Part shown: positions 26,583 through 34,506 of the stretch, piece after piece
How positions within the stretch are numbered: position 1 is the stretch's first letter
Layout: each line of letters opens with the position of its first letter
Origin: Methanomicrobia archaeon
GTDB lineage: Archaea > Halobacteriota > Bog-38 > Methanoflorentales > Methanoflorentaceae
Length of the DNA: 36,864 nt
Reading direction: 5' to 3'
Assembly (NCBI GenBank): GCA_015660915.1
Contig: JACTTZ010000001.1
Span: 1 to 36,864, forward strand
Notes under the pieces: model-generated
What the model saw: only the letters and a program-made list of their open reading frames with translations
Database searches by the model: none
Told to the model about the DNA's origin: nothing
Translations under genes and position numbers: made by a program

Positions 26583-27182
26583 TCAGTGGTCGTTGAGAAG
26601 CCCCCCTTTGTTACAGGTTAATTTCAAAATGGTTCTAATCTCGTTGAGCGCTTTAGTTGGCACTGGTATGTCTCGAGCGTTTAGAGGAGGCAGTCCCAGC
26701 TCAGCTCTCAGCGTTGTGAGCTTATTATGATCGACCAGTTTGCTCAACAAGCCAAGGTCGTGCTCGAACAATTCAGGTGAAACGGTCACGCCGTTACTTT
26801 CTAGCGATTGAAACAGCAAAGAAGCGTTTTTGTAGATCTTATCCGGTGCCCATCCCTCTTTGAACGCTTTATTTCTCGCGTCGAGTATTATTGACGCGGG
26901 TGTGTTGTTCCGAGGACACCTGGAGTTGCAGGTATAACACTGGCCGCACAGCCAGATGAGGGGGTCTTTCGCAAGCTCCTCTTCCGAGCATTCTTGCGCG
27001 CGTCGGACGATTTCGCGAGGGCTGTAGTCTTCAAATACTTTTGCAGCCGGACATCCCGCAGTACATCGCCCACATTGGAGACACTTTATCAGATTTTCCT
27101 TTTTGTACAAAAACTCAAAAGTGGGCGATTCAGGATTTAAAGCCTCTATTTCTGATTCTTTTTCTTGATTCACGACAATCAA
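26583..27182 (-). CDS. Heterodisulfide reductase subunit C
   Basis: 199 aa ferredoxin-type subunit passing electrons from HdrA to HdrB. Two regular [4Fe-4S] motifs: CLQCGRCTAGCP (C34, 37, 40, 44) and CGQCYTCNSRCP (C79, 82, 85, 89). The length is normal for HdrC. The start is TTG at 27182 (or GTG at 27173); a TATA box lies about 26 bp upstream of the TTG, so the transcript is probably leaderless. First gene of hdrC-hdrB-hdrA/mvhD-COG1900, divergent from the CoM biosynthesis pair. Confidence 0.93.
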   Translation of the reverse strand: MIVVNQEKESEIEALNPESPTFEFLYKKENLIKCLQCGRCTAGCPAAKVFEDYSPREIVRRAQECSEEELAKDPLIWLCGQCYTCNSRCPRNNTPASIILDARNKAFKEGWAPDKIYKNASLLFQSLESNGVTVSPELFEHDLGLLSKLVDHNKLTTLRAELGLPPLNARDIPVPTKALNEIRTILKLTCNKGGLLNDH

Positions 27183-27201
27183 GTAATTTTTTATGAATAA
27201 T

Positions 27202-27213
27202 TCTATTTATAAT
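27202..27213 (-). promoter_or_regulatory. TATA box of the hdrCBA operon
   Basis: ATTATAAATAGA on the minus strand, centred about 26 bp from the hdrC start, in a very AT-rich 140-bp divergent spacer shared with the CoM genes. Confidence 0.6.
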
Positions 27214-27290
27214 TATGCAAAAATAGAAAAAGATTTCCTACATATACTAAATAATAGCTTTTTTTGTACAATATTACAACAGCGAGGTAG

Positions 27291-27300
27291 ACTTAAATAA
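27291..27300 (+). promoter_or_regulatory. TATA box of the cysteate synthase-comDE operon
   Basis: ACTTAAATAA centred about 27 bp upstream of the GTG at 27324, which implies a leaderless transcript for the CoM genes. Confidence 0.55.
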
Positions 27301-27323
27301 AAATAGAGGTTAAATATGTATTT

Positions 27324-28616
27324 GTGGACATAAATAGTTCGGCGTCGAACCATTATAAAATTATCTGCTTAGGCTGTCACGCTGACGTTTCTGGCGCGGG
27401 TTATGCGTTACGCTGCGGTTGCGATCACGCGCTTTTGCGCACCGTTTACCGGGACTCTCGATTGGCAGTTACTGCGGAAGACAGTATGTGGCGGTTTGCT
27501 GCCTGGCTGCCAACGGTAGACAAACTGCCGACTCGCGGCCGTTCTGTCACGTACAAAAGCGAGGCTTTTGCGCGCGAGCTTGGACTGAGCGACCTGTTCA
27601 TTAGTTTCAACGGATACTGGCCTGAGAGAAACGCGTTCTTGGAGACGTGCAGCTTTAAAGAGCTTGAGTCGCCACCGACCGTACAACGCGCTGTCGAAAG
27701 CAAGGTGAAAACGCTGGTCGTCTCTTCAGTTGGCAACACAGCTCGCGCTTTTGCGCATACGGTGTCCACGACTTCTACTGATCTTAAGCTGGTTCTCGTC
27801 GGGTTGGAAAGCGCAATAGGAAAATTGTGGCTCCCCGAACCACCTTCCGAGAATATTACTCTCGTGGTGCTACAGCGAGGAAATGATTATTCTGACGCCA
27901 TTGCCCTTGGTGACAGGCTCGTAGCGTTGCCGGGACTTACGCCAGAAGGCGGAGCTATGAACGTCGCGCGGCGTGACGGCATGGGCACGGTAATGCTTGA
28001 GGCTGCCGTTGCCATTGGCAGAGCGCCCGATCATTATTTTCAAGCAGTTGGCAGTGGAACGGGTGGAATTGCGGCCTGGGAGGCCTCTTTGCGTTTAAAA
28101 CACGACGGCCGGTTTTTGGAGGGTCCGCTTCCGAAATTGCATTTATCCCAGAACTTGCCTTTTGCGCCTATGGTCAGTGCATGGAACGCTTGCAGAAGGA
28201 CTATTGACCCATCGATCGACATGCCTGACGCCAAAAAATCCATCGCAAAAATTCACGCTGACGTCTTGTCGAATAGAAATCCCGCATATTCAGTCAAAGG
28301 AGGGGTGTTTGACGCTCTGAAAAGCACGAACGGTCAGATGTACGCGGTGTCAAATAGTGAAGCGCGGCGCGCTGCACGGTTCTTTGAAGATCTTGAAGGT
28401 ATAGATATTGTGCCGGCAGCAGCAGTTGCTGCTGCGTCGTTGATCCAAGCGGTCGCTCACGGAGGCATTGATGATTCTGATGTGGTGCTTCTCAATGTGA
28501 CGGGAGGCGGCGCGCAAAAGTTAAAAGAAGACAAATCGTGCTATCAGATAAAACCCGATATTTGCCTAGCAAGCCCAGAGGCGGACCTTAGCGAACTGCG
28601 AGAAGTGCTGATATAA
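27324..28616 (+). CDS. Cysteate synthase (coenzyme M biosynthesis, threonine-synthase-like)
   Basis: PLP enzyme that converts phosphoserine and sulfite to L-cysteate, the first committed step of the Methanosarcina-type CoM route. 430 aa. N-terminal zinc-knuckle Cys C15, C18, C31, C33; the PLP lysine is expected at Lys113 in ETCSFKELES. VVSSVGNTARAFAH, PEGGAMNVARRDGMGTVMLE, YFQAVGSGTGGIAAWEASLR and LHLSQNLPFAPMV are characteristic of this branch and absent from true ThrC (11779). The start is GTG at 27324, supported by the TATA spacing. comDE follows 12 bp later, which confirms the pathway. Confidence 0.9.
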   Translation: MDINSSASNHYKIICLGCHADVSGAGYALRCGCDHALLRTVYRDSRLAVTAEDSMWRFAAWLPTVDKLPTRGRSVTYKSEAFARELGLSDLFISFNGYWPERNAFLETCSFKELESPPTVQRAVESKVKTLVVSSVGNTARAFAHTVSTTSTDLKLVLVGLESAIGKLWLPEPPSENITLVVLQRGNDYSDAIALGDRLVALPGLTPEGGAMNVARRDGMGTVMLEAAVAIGRAPDHYFQAVGSGTGGIAAWEASLRLKHDGRFLEGPLPKLHLSQNLPFAPMVSAWNACRRTIDPSIDMPDAKKSIAKIHADVLSNRNPAYSVKGGVFDALKSTNGQMYAVSNSEARRAARFFEDLEGIDIVPAAAVAAASLIQAVAHGGIDDSDVVLLNVTGGGAQKLKEDKSCYQIKPDICLASPEADLSELREVLI

Positions 28617-28628
28617 GGGGGTACTGCA

Positions 28629-29822
28629 TTGACTCCGGAAGAAGAAACCGTTGAGCTCTTCGCACAAAACAAGATTGACCTTATCGCCACGTTGCCGTGT
28701 GACCGGTTGAAGAACCTGCTGCCCCTCGTAGGCAAGCGCTTTTTCGAGGTGCCGCTTACGAGGGAGGAAGATGGCGTCGGAATCTGCGCCGGCGCGTTCC
28801 TAGCTGGAGCTAAACCGCTGATGCTGATTCAAAGCACCGGCATAGGCAACTTGCTGAACGCCCTGTCGTCGCTGAATTTTACGTATGAACTTCCCTTACC
28901 GATTGTTGCAAGCTGGCGAGGGGTCTATCAGGAGAGTATACCCGCGCAGGTTTACTGGGGGACGCATATTAAAGCGGTGCTAAACGCTCTAGACGTAACG
29001 ACCTTTGAGATTCACACCGTACAGGACCTACCGGTTGTGGGTCAGGCCATACAGGAGTCGTTTAGCACAAGTTTGCCGGTAGTTGTGCTTATTTCTCCGG
29101 AGTTATGGCAATGCACGCCTCCAGACGCCTTCCAACAACCGGGAGATGAGAGGGCAGACCTCCTGGGAGAATCCGGAAAAGAAAGATCGAAATCTGCTGC
29201 GTTGTCCGTGCAAGCCCAAGTTGAATGTCCTGTGATGACTCGCTATGAAGCGATCGAAGCAGCCGTTCCTTACCTTCGAGGGCGGACGGTGGTTTGCAAT
29301 CTAGGTATACCGTGCAAGGAGCTGTATGCCCTTTGCGATCAACCGAGCAACTTTTACATGCTTGGGAGTATGGGTTTAGCTTCTTCGATCGGACTTGGCA
29401 TTTCCCTTTATCACAAAAGGGAAGTCGTCGTGCTTGATGGAGATGGAAGCCTCTTGATGAATCCAAATGTTCTGTGTAGCATCGCTCAACAGGCTCGAGA
29501 CAATCTTACGGTTGTAGCTCTTGATAATGGTACGTACGGCTCTACCGGAGATCAGTGCACGGCGAGTCAACAACTTGACCTTGAGCTTCTGGCGCGGGGT
29601 TTTGGAATAGAGCACACAAGTAAGGTAAACACTGCAGAGGAGTTGCTCACAGCATTGCAGCTCCCGATAGGTCCAAAGTTTATTCATGCTGTGATAAAGT
29701 CAGGGAACGCTAACGTTCCGGACTTACCCTGTTCGGCAACACAGATCAAAAGACGTTTTTTGGCGCATTTGCGTATTGGTAGCCAAAAAGGCTCTCGTTC
29801 TACGCACTCATCTACGCTTTGA
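28629..29822 (+). CDS. Sulfopyruvate decarboxylase, fused alpha-beta (ComDE)
   Basis: Decarboxylates sulfopyruvate to sulfoacetaldehyde in CoM biosynthesis, using TPP. 397 aa joining both subunits. Residues 1 to about 165 are ComD (ATLPCDRLKNLL, REEDGVGICAGAFLAG, STGIGNLLNAL). After a linker of about 40 residues comes ComE (GSMGLASSIGLG, and the TPP motif LDGDGSLLMNPNVLCSIA to LDNGTYGSTGDQ near residue 270). The start is TTG at 28629 with a strong AAGGGGG overlapping the stop of the upstream gene. The C-terminal Ser/Thr-rich tail (about 15 residues) is unremarkable. Fused ComDE is known from Methanosarcinales. Confidence 0.93.
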   Translation: MTPEEETVELFAQNKIDLIATLPCDRLKNLLPLVGKRFFEVPLTREEDGVGICAGAFLAGAKPLMLIQSTGIGNLLNALSSLNFTYELPLPIVASWRGVYQESIPAQVYWGTHIKAVLNALDVTTFEIHTVQDLPVVGQAIQESFSTSLPVVVLISPELWQCTPPDAFQQPGDERADLLGESGKERSKSAALSVQAQVECPVMTRYEAIEAAVPYLRGRTVVCNLGIPCKELYALCDQPSNFYMLGSMGLASSIGLGISLYHKREVVVLDGDGSLLMNPNVLCSIAQQARDNLTVVALDNGTYGSTGDQCTASQQLDLELLARGFGIEHTSKVNTAEELLTALQLPIGPKFIHAVIKSGNANVPDLPCSATQIKRRFLAHLRIGSQKGSRSTHSSTL

Positions 29823-30038
29823 TTGTTGTGAGTCGCTCTTCGTCAGTGGCTGTGTGCTGAGAGTCCGCAGAATCAGGATAAGCTGGCATATTAGGAATGT
29901 GGTGGCAGGCTTTTTGCCAAACTATTACTACGACAGTAAGTATTTCATCCTGCTGCTAAACGCTGCTAAGCAACTAAATTACTTCTCAAACAACTCGACT
30001 GCGCCACTGTCTCGTATGGAAAAGCTTTTAACGATTAT

Positions 30039-30368
30039 TTAGTGAATATCTGCTACCTCCGCCATGTCAAGGCGGGGGATTTTGCGCGTATTTTGACTTT
30101 GTTCTGATTCCTGTACGCTTTGTTTTGCGGCTTTGCGAGTCGATGAGATAACGACAAGGAAGGCAAGCGTCCCATCATGAACCGTTTGATAGATGCGCGC
30201 CGATAGTCCTGCGAGAGATGAGAGATAGTGAGGAAGTCGGACAGTCGGGTAACAGTATCCTGCTCTTGCGTAGTGGAGCGAGATTCTGCTTCGGTGAATC
30301 TGCAAGAGTTCAGGTCCTGGCGGGAAAAAATCAGCGCAGAAATTTGAATAAAGTTTAGCAGCTAGCAT
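30039..30368 (-). CDS. Element A: small unrecognised protein, related to the 32729-33028 copy
   Basis: An open frame of 109 codons. Residues about 20-65 (LQIHRSRISLHYARAG, then TVRLPHYLSSLAGLSARIYQ) match the copy at 32729-33028 closely, and a 26-bp stretch (30280-30305 and 32877-32902) is identical between them. This copy continues into DGTLAFLVVISS, which the other lacks, so it is the more complete one. The LPHxLSxLAGL...AFLVVIS pattern is reminiscent of an AbrB-like swapped-hairpin DNA-binding fold, a guess only. No ribosome binding site is seen, and homology to copy B continues upstream of the ATG without a good start. Conserved protein or decaying repeat cannot be decided. Confidence 0.4.
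   Translation of the reverse strand: MLAAKLYSNFCADFFPPGPELLQIHRSRISLHYARAGYCYPTVRLPHYLSSLAGLSARIYQTVHDGTLAFLVVISSTRKAAKQSVQESEQSQNTRKIPRLDMAEVADIH
30056..30078. repeat. GC-rich hairpin near the 3' end of element A
   Basis: Eight-bp stem CCTCCGCC/GGCGGGGG with one T-G pair and loop ATGTCAA. It stands out in an AT-rich stretch and is followed on the plus strand by ATTTTG. It could terminate transcription (of comDE, from the left) or mark an element end. Confidence 0.45.
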
Positions 30369-30484
30369 AGTGCTGAATGAGGCCTGTTCTGCGCACTTAA
30401 TCGTTGCGATTAGCCTTGAGCGACATTTCGCACTGACAAAAAAGACTATTAGCGCACCGAGCTTGGCATTCGCATCACTTTTTG

Positions 30485-31942
30485 CTATAACCTGTAAAAC
30501 GGGATACTTATCACATGCTTAGATAACGTATGGAGAGTGCGCCCAAGTGTGTCAAAATCCGCATTCCTTGAAAAAAGTTGCTTTATTTGGTTTTTATTTA
30601 GACCAAGCTCAAAAAGAAGGCAAGTTTGTAACAGTAACTTCATTCTCTCATTCGCGCGCCATAACTCGTCAGACGTAGGAGCTGTGCTGTCCTTCGCTGG
30701 TTCCAAGTGGGTAAAGTAGTTCCTCGCGTCTTTCAAAAACTCAGCATATTGTACGTGTTGCCAATATTCAATAATTGGGTGAAGTATGTCCTCATGGATT
30801 TTTAAAAGTTCAAGAAGCCTCATAAGCAGCGGCGGGTCAATCCGGTCCTCGAGCTTGCTCGCGTCGTAATTTCTGCTACTTCGGTTAAGAACCTCTTGAA
30901 CTAGCTGACCTCTCACATCATCTGTCAACTCATATTTGATTGCTAAGCGCCTGTGATATGTCTCAAGCGCTTGAATCAGGCTCAAAAAGGTGTGGATCAA
31001 GTAAGTGTCAGGATTATGAATGATGCCAAAGTAGAGATCGTAAACAGGTTTCAATCGGTCGCTGTTAGCCATCCAGTTGGAAAGATAAGTCTCGAAGCGA
31101 GCCGAAATATCGGCATATATGAAAAGCATTTGAATAATAGGAAGTCGCTGCTGCTTTTCAGTTAAATGAGGATTTACGACAAAAAACTCAACATCGTTGT
31201 GACCCCACTTTCCCGTGAAGCGTGTTTTGATCTCTTGAGGATAGACTGGATGTCCAACACCTAAGCTTAGCAAGTTGCGAAAATGATAATATACCTCTTC
31301 AAACGTTTCAAATGATTGCTTTTCCGCAAACTCTATCATTACGTAAACGCGTTGCTTGAAACAGGACTGTTCTTTAGCCCCCCACAGAGGTTCCAACTGC
31401 GGTTCTCTTTCAAAGTAAAGTGAGATCGTGTAGTTACTTATTGAAACTTTGATCGGTTCTGGACGTTTGTATATGATTAAGCCATCCACGTCTTCTAACT
31501 TGTCTAACGGCACATCGATCCCTGAGGTGATTCCTGAGACATCCACCCACTCAAAGAGATGCGTAAAATCCGCTAGAAACGTGTTAAACTTCAATTCTTG
31601 GCTTTTTGTGAAGTGCTTGCCTGCTATTACTGTTTTTACGTAAAAATGGAGTCTCAAAGATCCTTTGTAGAGTGGACGAAACACTGGCCTGTCTGCATAA
31701 CATTCATAGAGTGTGAAGTGAACTTCATTTGCACTTTCTACAGGAGCAGTTCCTAAAATGATCTCTTGATATCCGGCCGCATTTCGTTTCATTACGGATG
31801 CCGAGAGATCGTATATTTCTTTCGCGTGACCGACTAGCTCAAGAGAGGCACCACGCTGCGGGTGATAATGTAGAGTTCCAGGCCATTTTTTGCGTTTACC
31901 TGGAAAGCGCCATAAGCCGGCTAAGCTAAATTCTTTCATCAT
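30485..31942 (-). CDS. ApeA-like defence protein with HEPN RNase domain
   Basis: 485 aa. The N-terminal ~300 residues resemble the ApeA N-terminal domain (start KEFSLAGLWRFPGKRKKWPG and HYHPQRGASLELVG; later FEEVYYHFRNLLSLGVGHPV and a WGHNDVEFF-type region). The C-terminal part is helical and contains the HEPN motif R407-N-x-x-x-H412 (RNYFTH), the catalytic signature of HEPN RNases that act as abortive anti-phage effectors (tRNA-cleaving in ApeA). The family call rests on motif pattern and architecture. It stands in a region with a second nuclease gene and repeated small elements. No ribosome binding site is visible; two ATG codons occur at the start. Confidence 0.8.
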   Translation of the reverse strand: MMKEFSLAGLWRFPGKRKKWPGTLHYHPQRGASLELVGHAKEIYDLSASVMKRNAAGYQEIILGTAPVESANEVHFTLYECYADRPVFRPLYKGSLRLHFYVKTVIAGKHFTKSQELKFNTFLADFTHLFEWVDVSGITSGIDVPLDKLEDVDGLIIYKRPEPIKVSISNYTISLYFEREPQLEPLWGAKEQSCFKQRVYVMIEFAEKQSFETFEEVYYHFRNLLSLGVGHPVYPQEIKTRFTGKWGHNDVEFFVVNPHLTEKQQRLPIIQMLFIYADISARFETYLSNWMANSDRLKPVYDLYFGIIHNPDTYLIHTFLSLIQALETYHRRLAIKYELTDDVRGQLVQEVLNRSSRNYDASKLEDRIDPPLLMRLLELLKIHEDILHPIIEYWQHVQYAEFLKDARNYFTHLEPAKDSTAPTSDELWRANERMKLLLQTCLLFELGLNKNQIKQLFSRNADFDTLGRTLHTLSKHVISIPFYRL

Positions 31943-32093
31943 TGGAGATCAAAGTTGAACGTAAAAATTAGCTATTGCTTCAGAGTATTTACTTCATGCG
32001 GTGCACTGTTAGTGTCATAGGGCTCCTGGCGGTCGGCATACTTTCGCGCTGTTTTAGCGAATCGTTACAACAGGATAACATCAATTATGCTCT

Positions 32094-32285
32094 GTGAACA
32101 ACGATTGCGCAGAGGTCGATGGGCTCCTGCTGGAAATAGAAGACTTTAAGGATGACTTCGCAAACGTGGCTGCCGAAAAACATTTGGGGAAGTGCTCGAC
32201 CAGTTGGGACGCCAATCATTACCTGCGGGATCGCGTGCACGGAAAAAGGATTCGTCATAGTCTAGCAAATTCAAATCTGTGTTAG
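32094..32285 (+). pseudogene. Element C1: degenerate copy of a small gene (cf. C2)
   Basis: The first 30 codons (NNDCAEVDGLLLEIEDFKDD and on) match the copy at 35349, with many synonymous differences, so the family was protein-coding. After the AAEK codons homology continues in the -1 frame (TFGEVLDQLG), and a second break near 32216 shifts it again (toward YLRDRVH). Frame breaks make this copy non-functional unless the frames are read differently. The surrounding gap 31943-32497 holds nothing else I can identify, apart from a TATTTATAA element near 32380. Confidence 0.5.
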
Positions 32286-32497
32286 AGAGAAACGCATGGC
32301 CGGCAACTTGTTTAGTGTCACAGTAGAATAATGCGCTTAGACCGTCATTTTGGGATGAAACCATCTTCTGGACTCCTTTATTTATAATGAAAGAAAAGCT
32401 AGGAAACGCAAATAAGGCACCAAATTGTGCAAGGTTTGTTTTACGTGATGCCTGACCAAGCCGGGTTCGAAAGAATATTGCAACAATAGGTGAGAAA

Positions 32498-32722
32498 ATG
32501 GAAAAAGAAACACTAACCAAAGCCCAAATCAAGGCCGCTGCTAAAGAAGAACTTAGGAGATGGCAATGCGAGCGCAATGCCGCAAAGTTGCGAGAGATCG
32601 AAGACCTTGTCCTAGCGGCTGCTGAGCCCAACTCTATGCGCTGGGGTTTTGAGAAGCCAACGCTTGAAAACACGTTACCCAAGATCTTAGAGATCATTCG
32701 AAGGTTCGAAACTTATGAGTAG
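32498..32722 (+). CDS. Small helical protein of unknown function
   Basis: 74 aa, strongly charged and alpha-helical (KAQIKAAAKEELRRWQCERN, then LREIEDLVLAA, then RWGFEKPTLENTLPKILEII). A good Shine-Dalgarno sequence AGGTGAG ends three bases before the ATG, and a TTTATTTATAA element lies about 115 bp upstream. Not recognised. It sits between C1 and element B in the accessory region; a role as small regulator or antitoxin partner is only speculation. Confidence 0.6.
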   Translation: MEKETLTKAQIKAAAKEELRRWQCERNAAKLREIEDLVLAAAEPNSMRWGFEKPTLENTLPKILEIIRRFETYE

Positions 32723-32728
32723 CGCATG

Positions 32729-33028
32729 CTAACTTGCAACACAGTGCAAGCCCACGGCAGATCGTGAAACGTCGTGCACTGCTTGATAGATGCGCTTTGA
32801 CAGTCCAGCAAGCGACGAGAGATAATGAGGCAGCTGAACTGTTGGATAACTGTATCCTGCTTTGGCGTGATGAATTGAGATTCTGCTTCGGTGAATCTGC
32901 AATGGCTCACGCTTGGGCAGTGCCACATCGGCAAACTGGCTTGAGTATTGTTCAGCAGCTAGCATAGTGGTGCATGGAATCGATGCTGGACACTTAATCG
33001 TTGTGATTGGCCGCAGGCGACTGAGCAC
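32729..33028 (-). pseudogene. Element B: 3'-truncated relative of element A
   Basis: 99-codon frame with ATG at 33028. It carries MLAAEQYSSQFADV, LQIHRSRISIHHAKAG and TVQLPHYLSSLAGLSKRIYQ, closely matching element A, with mostly coding-type substitutions. After IYQAVHD the similarity ends, and the DGTLAFLVVIS segment of A is missing, so the C-terminus appears replaced. The N-terminus (RLRPITTIKCPASIP) is better preserved than in A. No ribosome binding site. The gap 32723-33342 holds nothing else I recognise. Confidence 0.45.
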
Positions 33029-33342
33029 TGATCAGCACGTGAAGCACGTTCTCGAGATCATCTCAGTTAGATATACTCGAATTTATCAACGCAAAAGAAG
33101 TTTCATAATAGGTATTATGGACGGATCCGCCTCGTCCCTTCCAGTGTTTCTAAGGAGAGAGTCGAGTGGTTGTTATACGAGTCGTAACGCAACATTTTCG
33201 CATTTTGAATGCTTAAAAAAAACTGTCAGACGTTGGTACACTGAGCGATATCGATACGAATATCTTTTATGGATGTTGTGCAAAGCAGACAACGTGCCAA
33301 AGAAGTAATAAATGGCAATGCAACTGAATTCACGTAAACACA

Positions 33343-34320
33343 ATGTCAAAGAAAAGTAGTCCTAAAAACAAAGCTGATGTCTCCAGCACACAGAAGGGTT
33401 TAGACTACGAAGATGATCTACAAAAAGTCTACGAATCGATGCTGAAGCAAAAACTTGTTGATGCCAAAGTCGAGAAGCGCGTTAACCTCATAGACAGCGA
33501 AGGAGGGTCTCATGAAATCGACCTATACTGGAAATTCACGCTCGGAAGCGTTCAGCATCAAGTCGCTGTACAAGCTAGAAACTATGCAAGCAAGATCAAG
33601 AAGGGCGACCTTATAGAATTTCACAAAATTCTTGAGCTCCTTCCGGGGCAACCTGTTGGCCTATTTATAACTCGCACGGGTTACCAGAGCGGGGCGCTCG
33701 AATATGCTGATAAACACGGGATAACATTACTTACATTTCGGAAACCCTCTGATTATGGGCCCGAAAAAAAGCCAGTACCCGACGTAATCGCGACCTTGAC
33801 GGTGACAGAAACTCAATACAACTGTTCAGTTACATTACATTTGGATCTTGATTCAATAAACAAGGAGAAGCAGAGACCTATTACTGAAGAAGATCTAGAG
33901 CTAGCTAAAAGTCTAGTTGAGGGCAATAAAAACAACCTAGACTTCTACGATGAAGAAGGTCGTGTTGTGAACGATTTTCAGAGAGTTAAGCGTATTCTGT
34001 ATCCTGAACTTGCGCGGAACCCATACGTCGAAGATCTTGTTGGCAGAACTTTTGAATTTGCCACACCTACGTTTGTCCTTACCCGAGAACCCAAAATTCC
34101 GCAGCTTAAAATCAACGCAATAACCATTAAGCGAATTGGAAAGAAATCGTCCTATGAGCTTGAAATCACTGCTGATAGCATTATCAAAGGGATACTAGAG
34201 GAACTGAAGACTGGCAACAAGACTGGCAACGTATATGTATTTAATAATCAATTCAAGTCAGACGGTTCCTTTACCTTTCGCTTTAAGGTTTCTGATTCGG
34301 GTGAGTTCTCTCTCCCATGA
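33343..34320 (+). CDS. Mrr-like restriction endonuclease domain protein
   Basis: 325 aa. The N-terminal half resembles the Mrr-type PD-(D/E)xK fold: GLDYEDDLQKVY helix, EIDLYW with presumed catalytic Asp60, then VAVQARNYASKIKKGDLIEF, and later GLFITRTGYQSGALEYADKHGI. The usual QxK/ExK motif reads Q77-A-R79, so the catalytic lysine is replaced by arginine; activity may be reduced or absent, or Arg may substitute. The C-terminal half (residues about 150-325) is beta-rich and unrecognised. No methyltransferase partner is nearby. A possible TATA (AATAAATGG) lies about 30 bp upstream. Confidence 0.75.
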   Translation: MSKKSSPKNKADVSSTQKGLDYEDDLQKVYESMLKQKLVDAKVEKRVNLIDSEGGSHEIDLYWKFTLGSVQHQVAVQARNYASKIKKGDLIEFHKILELLPGQPVGLFITRTGYQSGALEYADKHGITLLTFRKPSDYGPEKKPVPDVIATLTVTETQYNCSVTLHLDLDSINKEKQRPITEEDLELAKSLVEGNKNNLDFYDEEGRVVNDFQRVKRILYPELARNPYVEDLVGRTFEFATPTFVLTREPKIPQLKINAITIKRIGKKSSYELEITADSIIKGILEELKTGNKTGNVYVFNNQFKSDGSFTFRFKVSDSGEFSLP

Positions 34321-34506
34321 ACTCTGCAAGCAGAACACCTGTCTTTAACGACAGCCATTCTTTGTCTTCTCTCCTTGATAGCTTACTTCTACTTGACCGT
34401 TAACTAGTCTAATAAAAAACGGCTAATTATTCACAGTTTAATAAATTTTTAAATCTCATTCAAATATAGCAGCTGGGCACTTATTCGCTTTGTGACCTTC
34501 TTAAAG

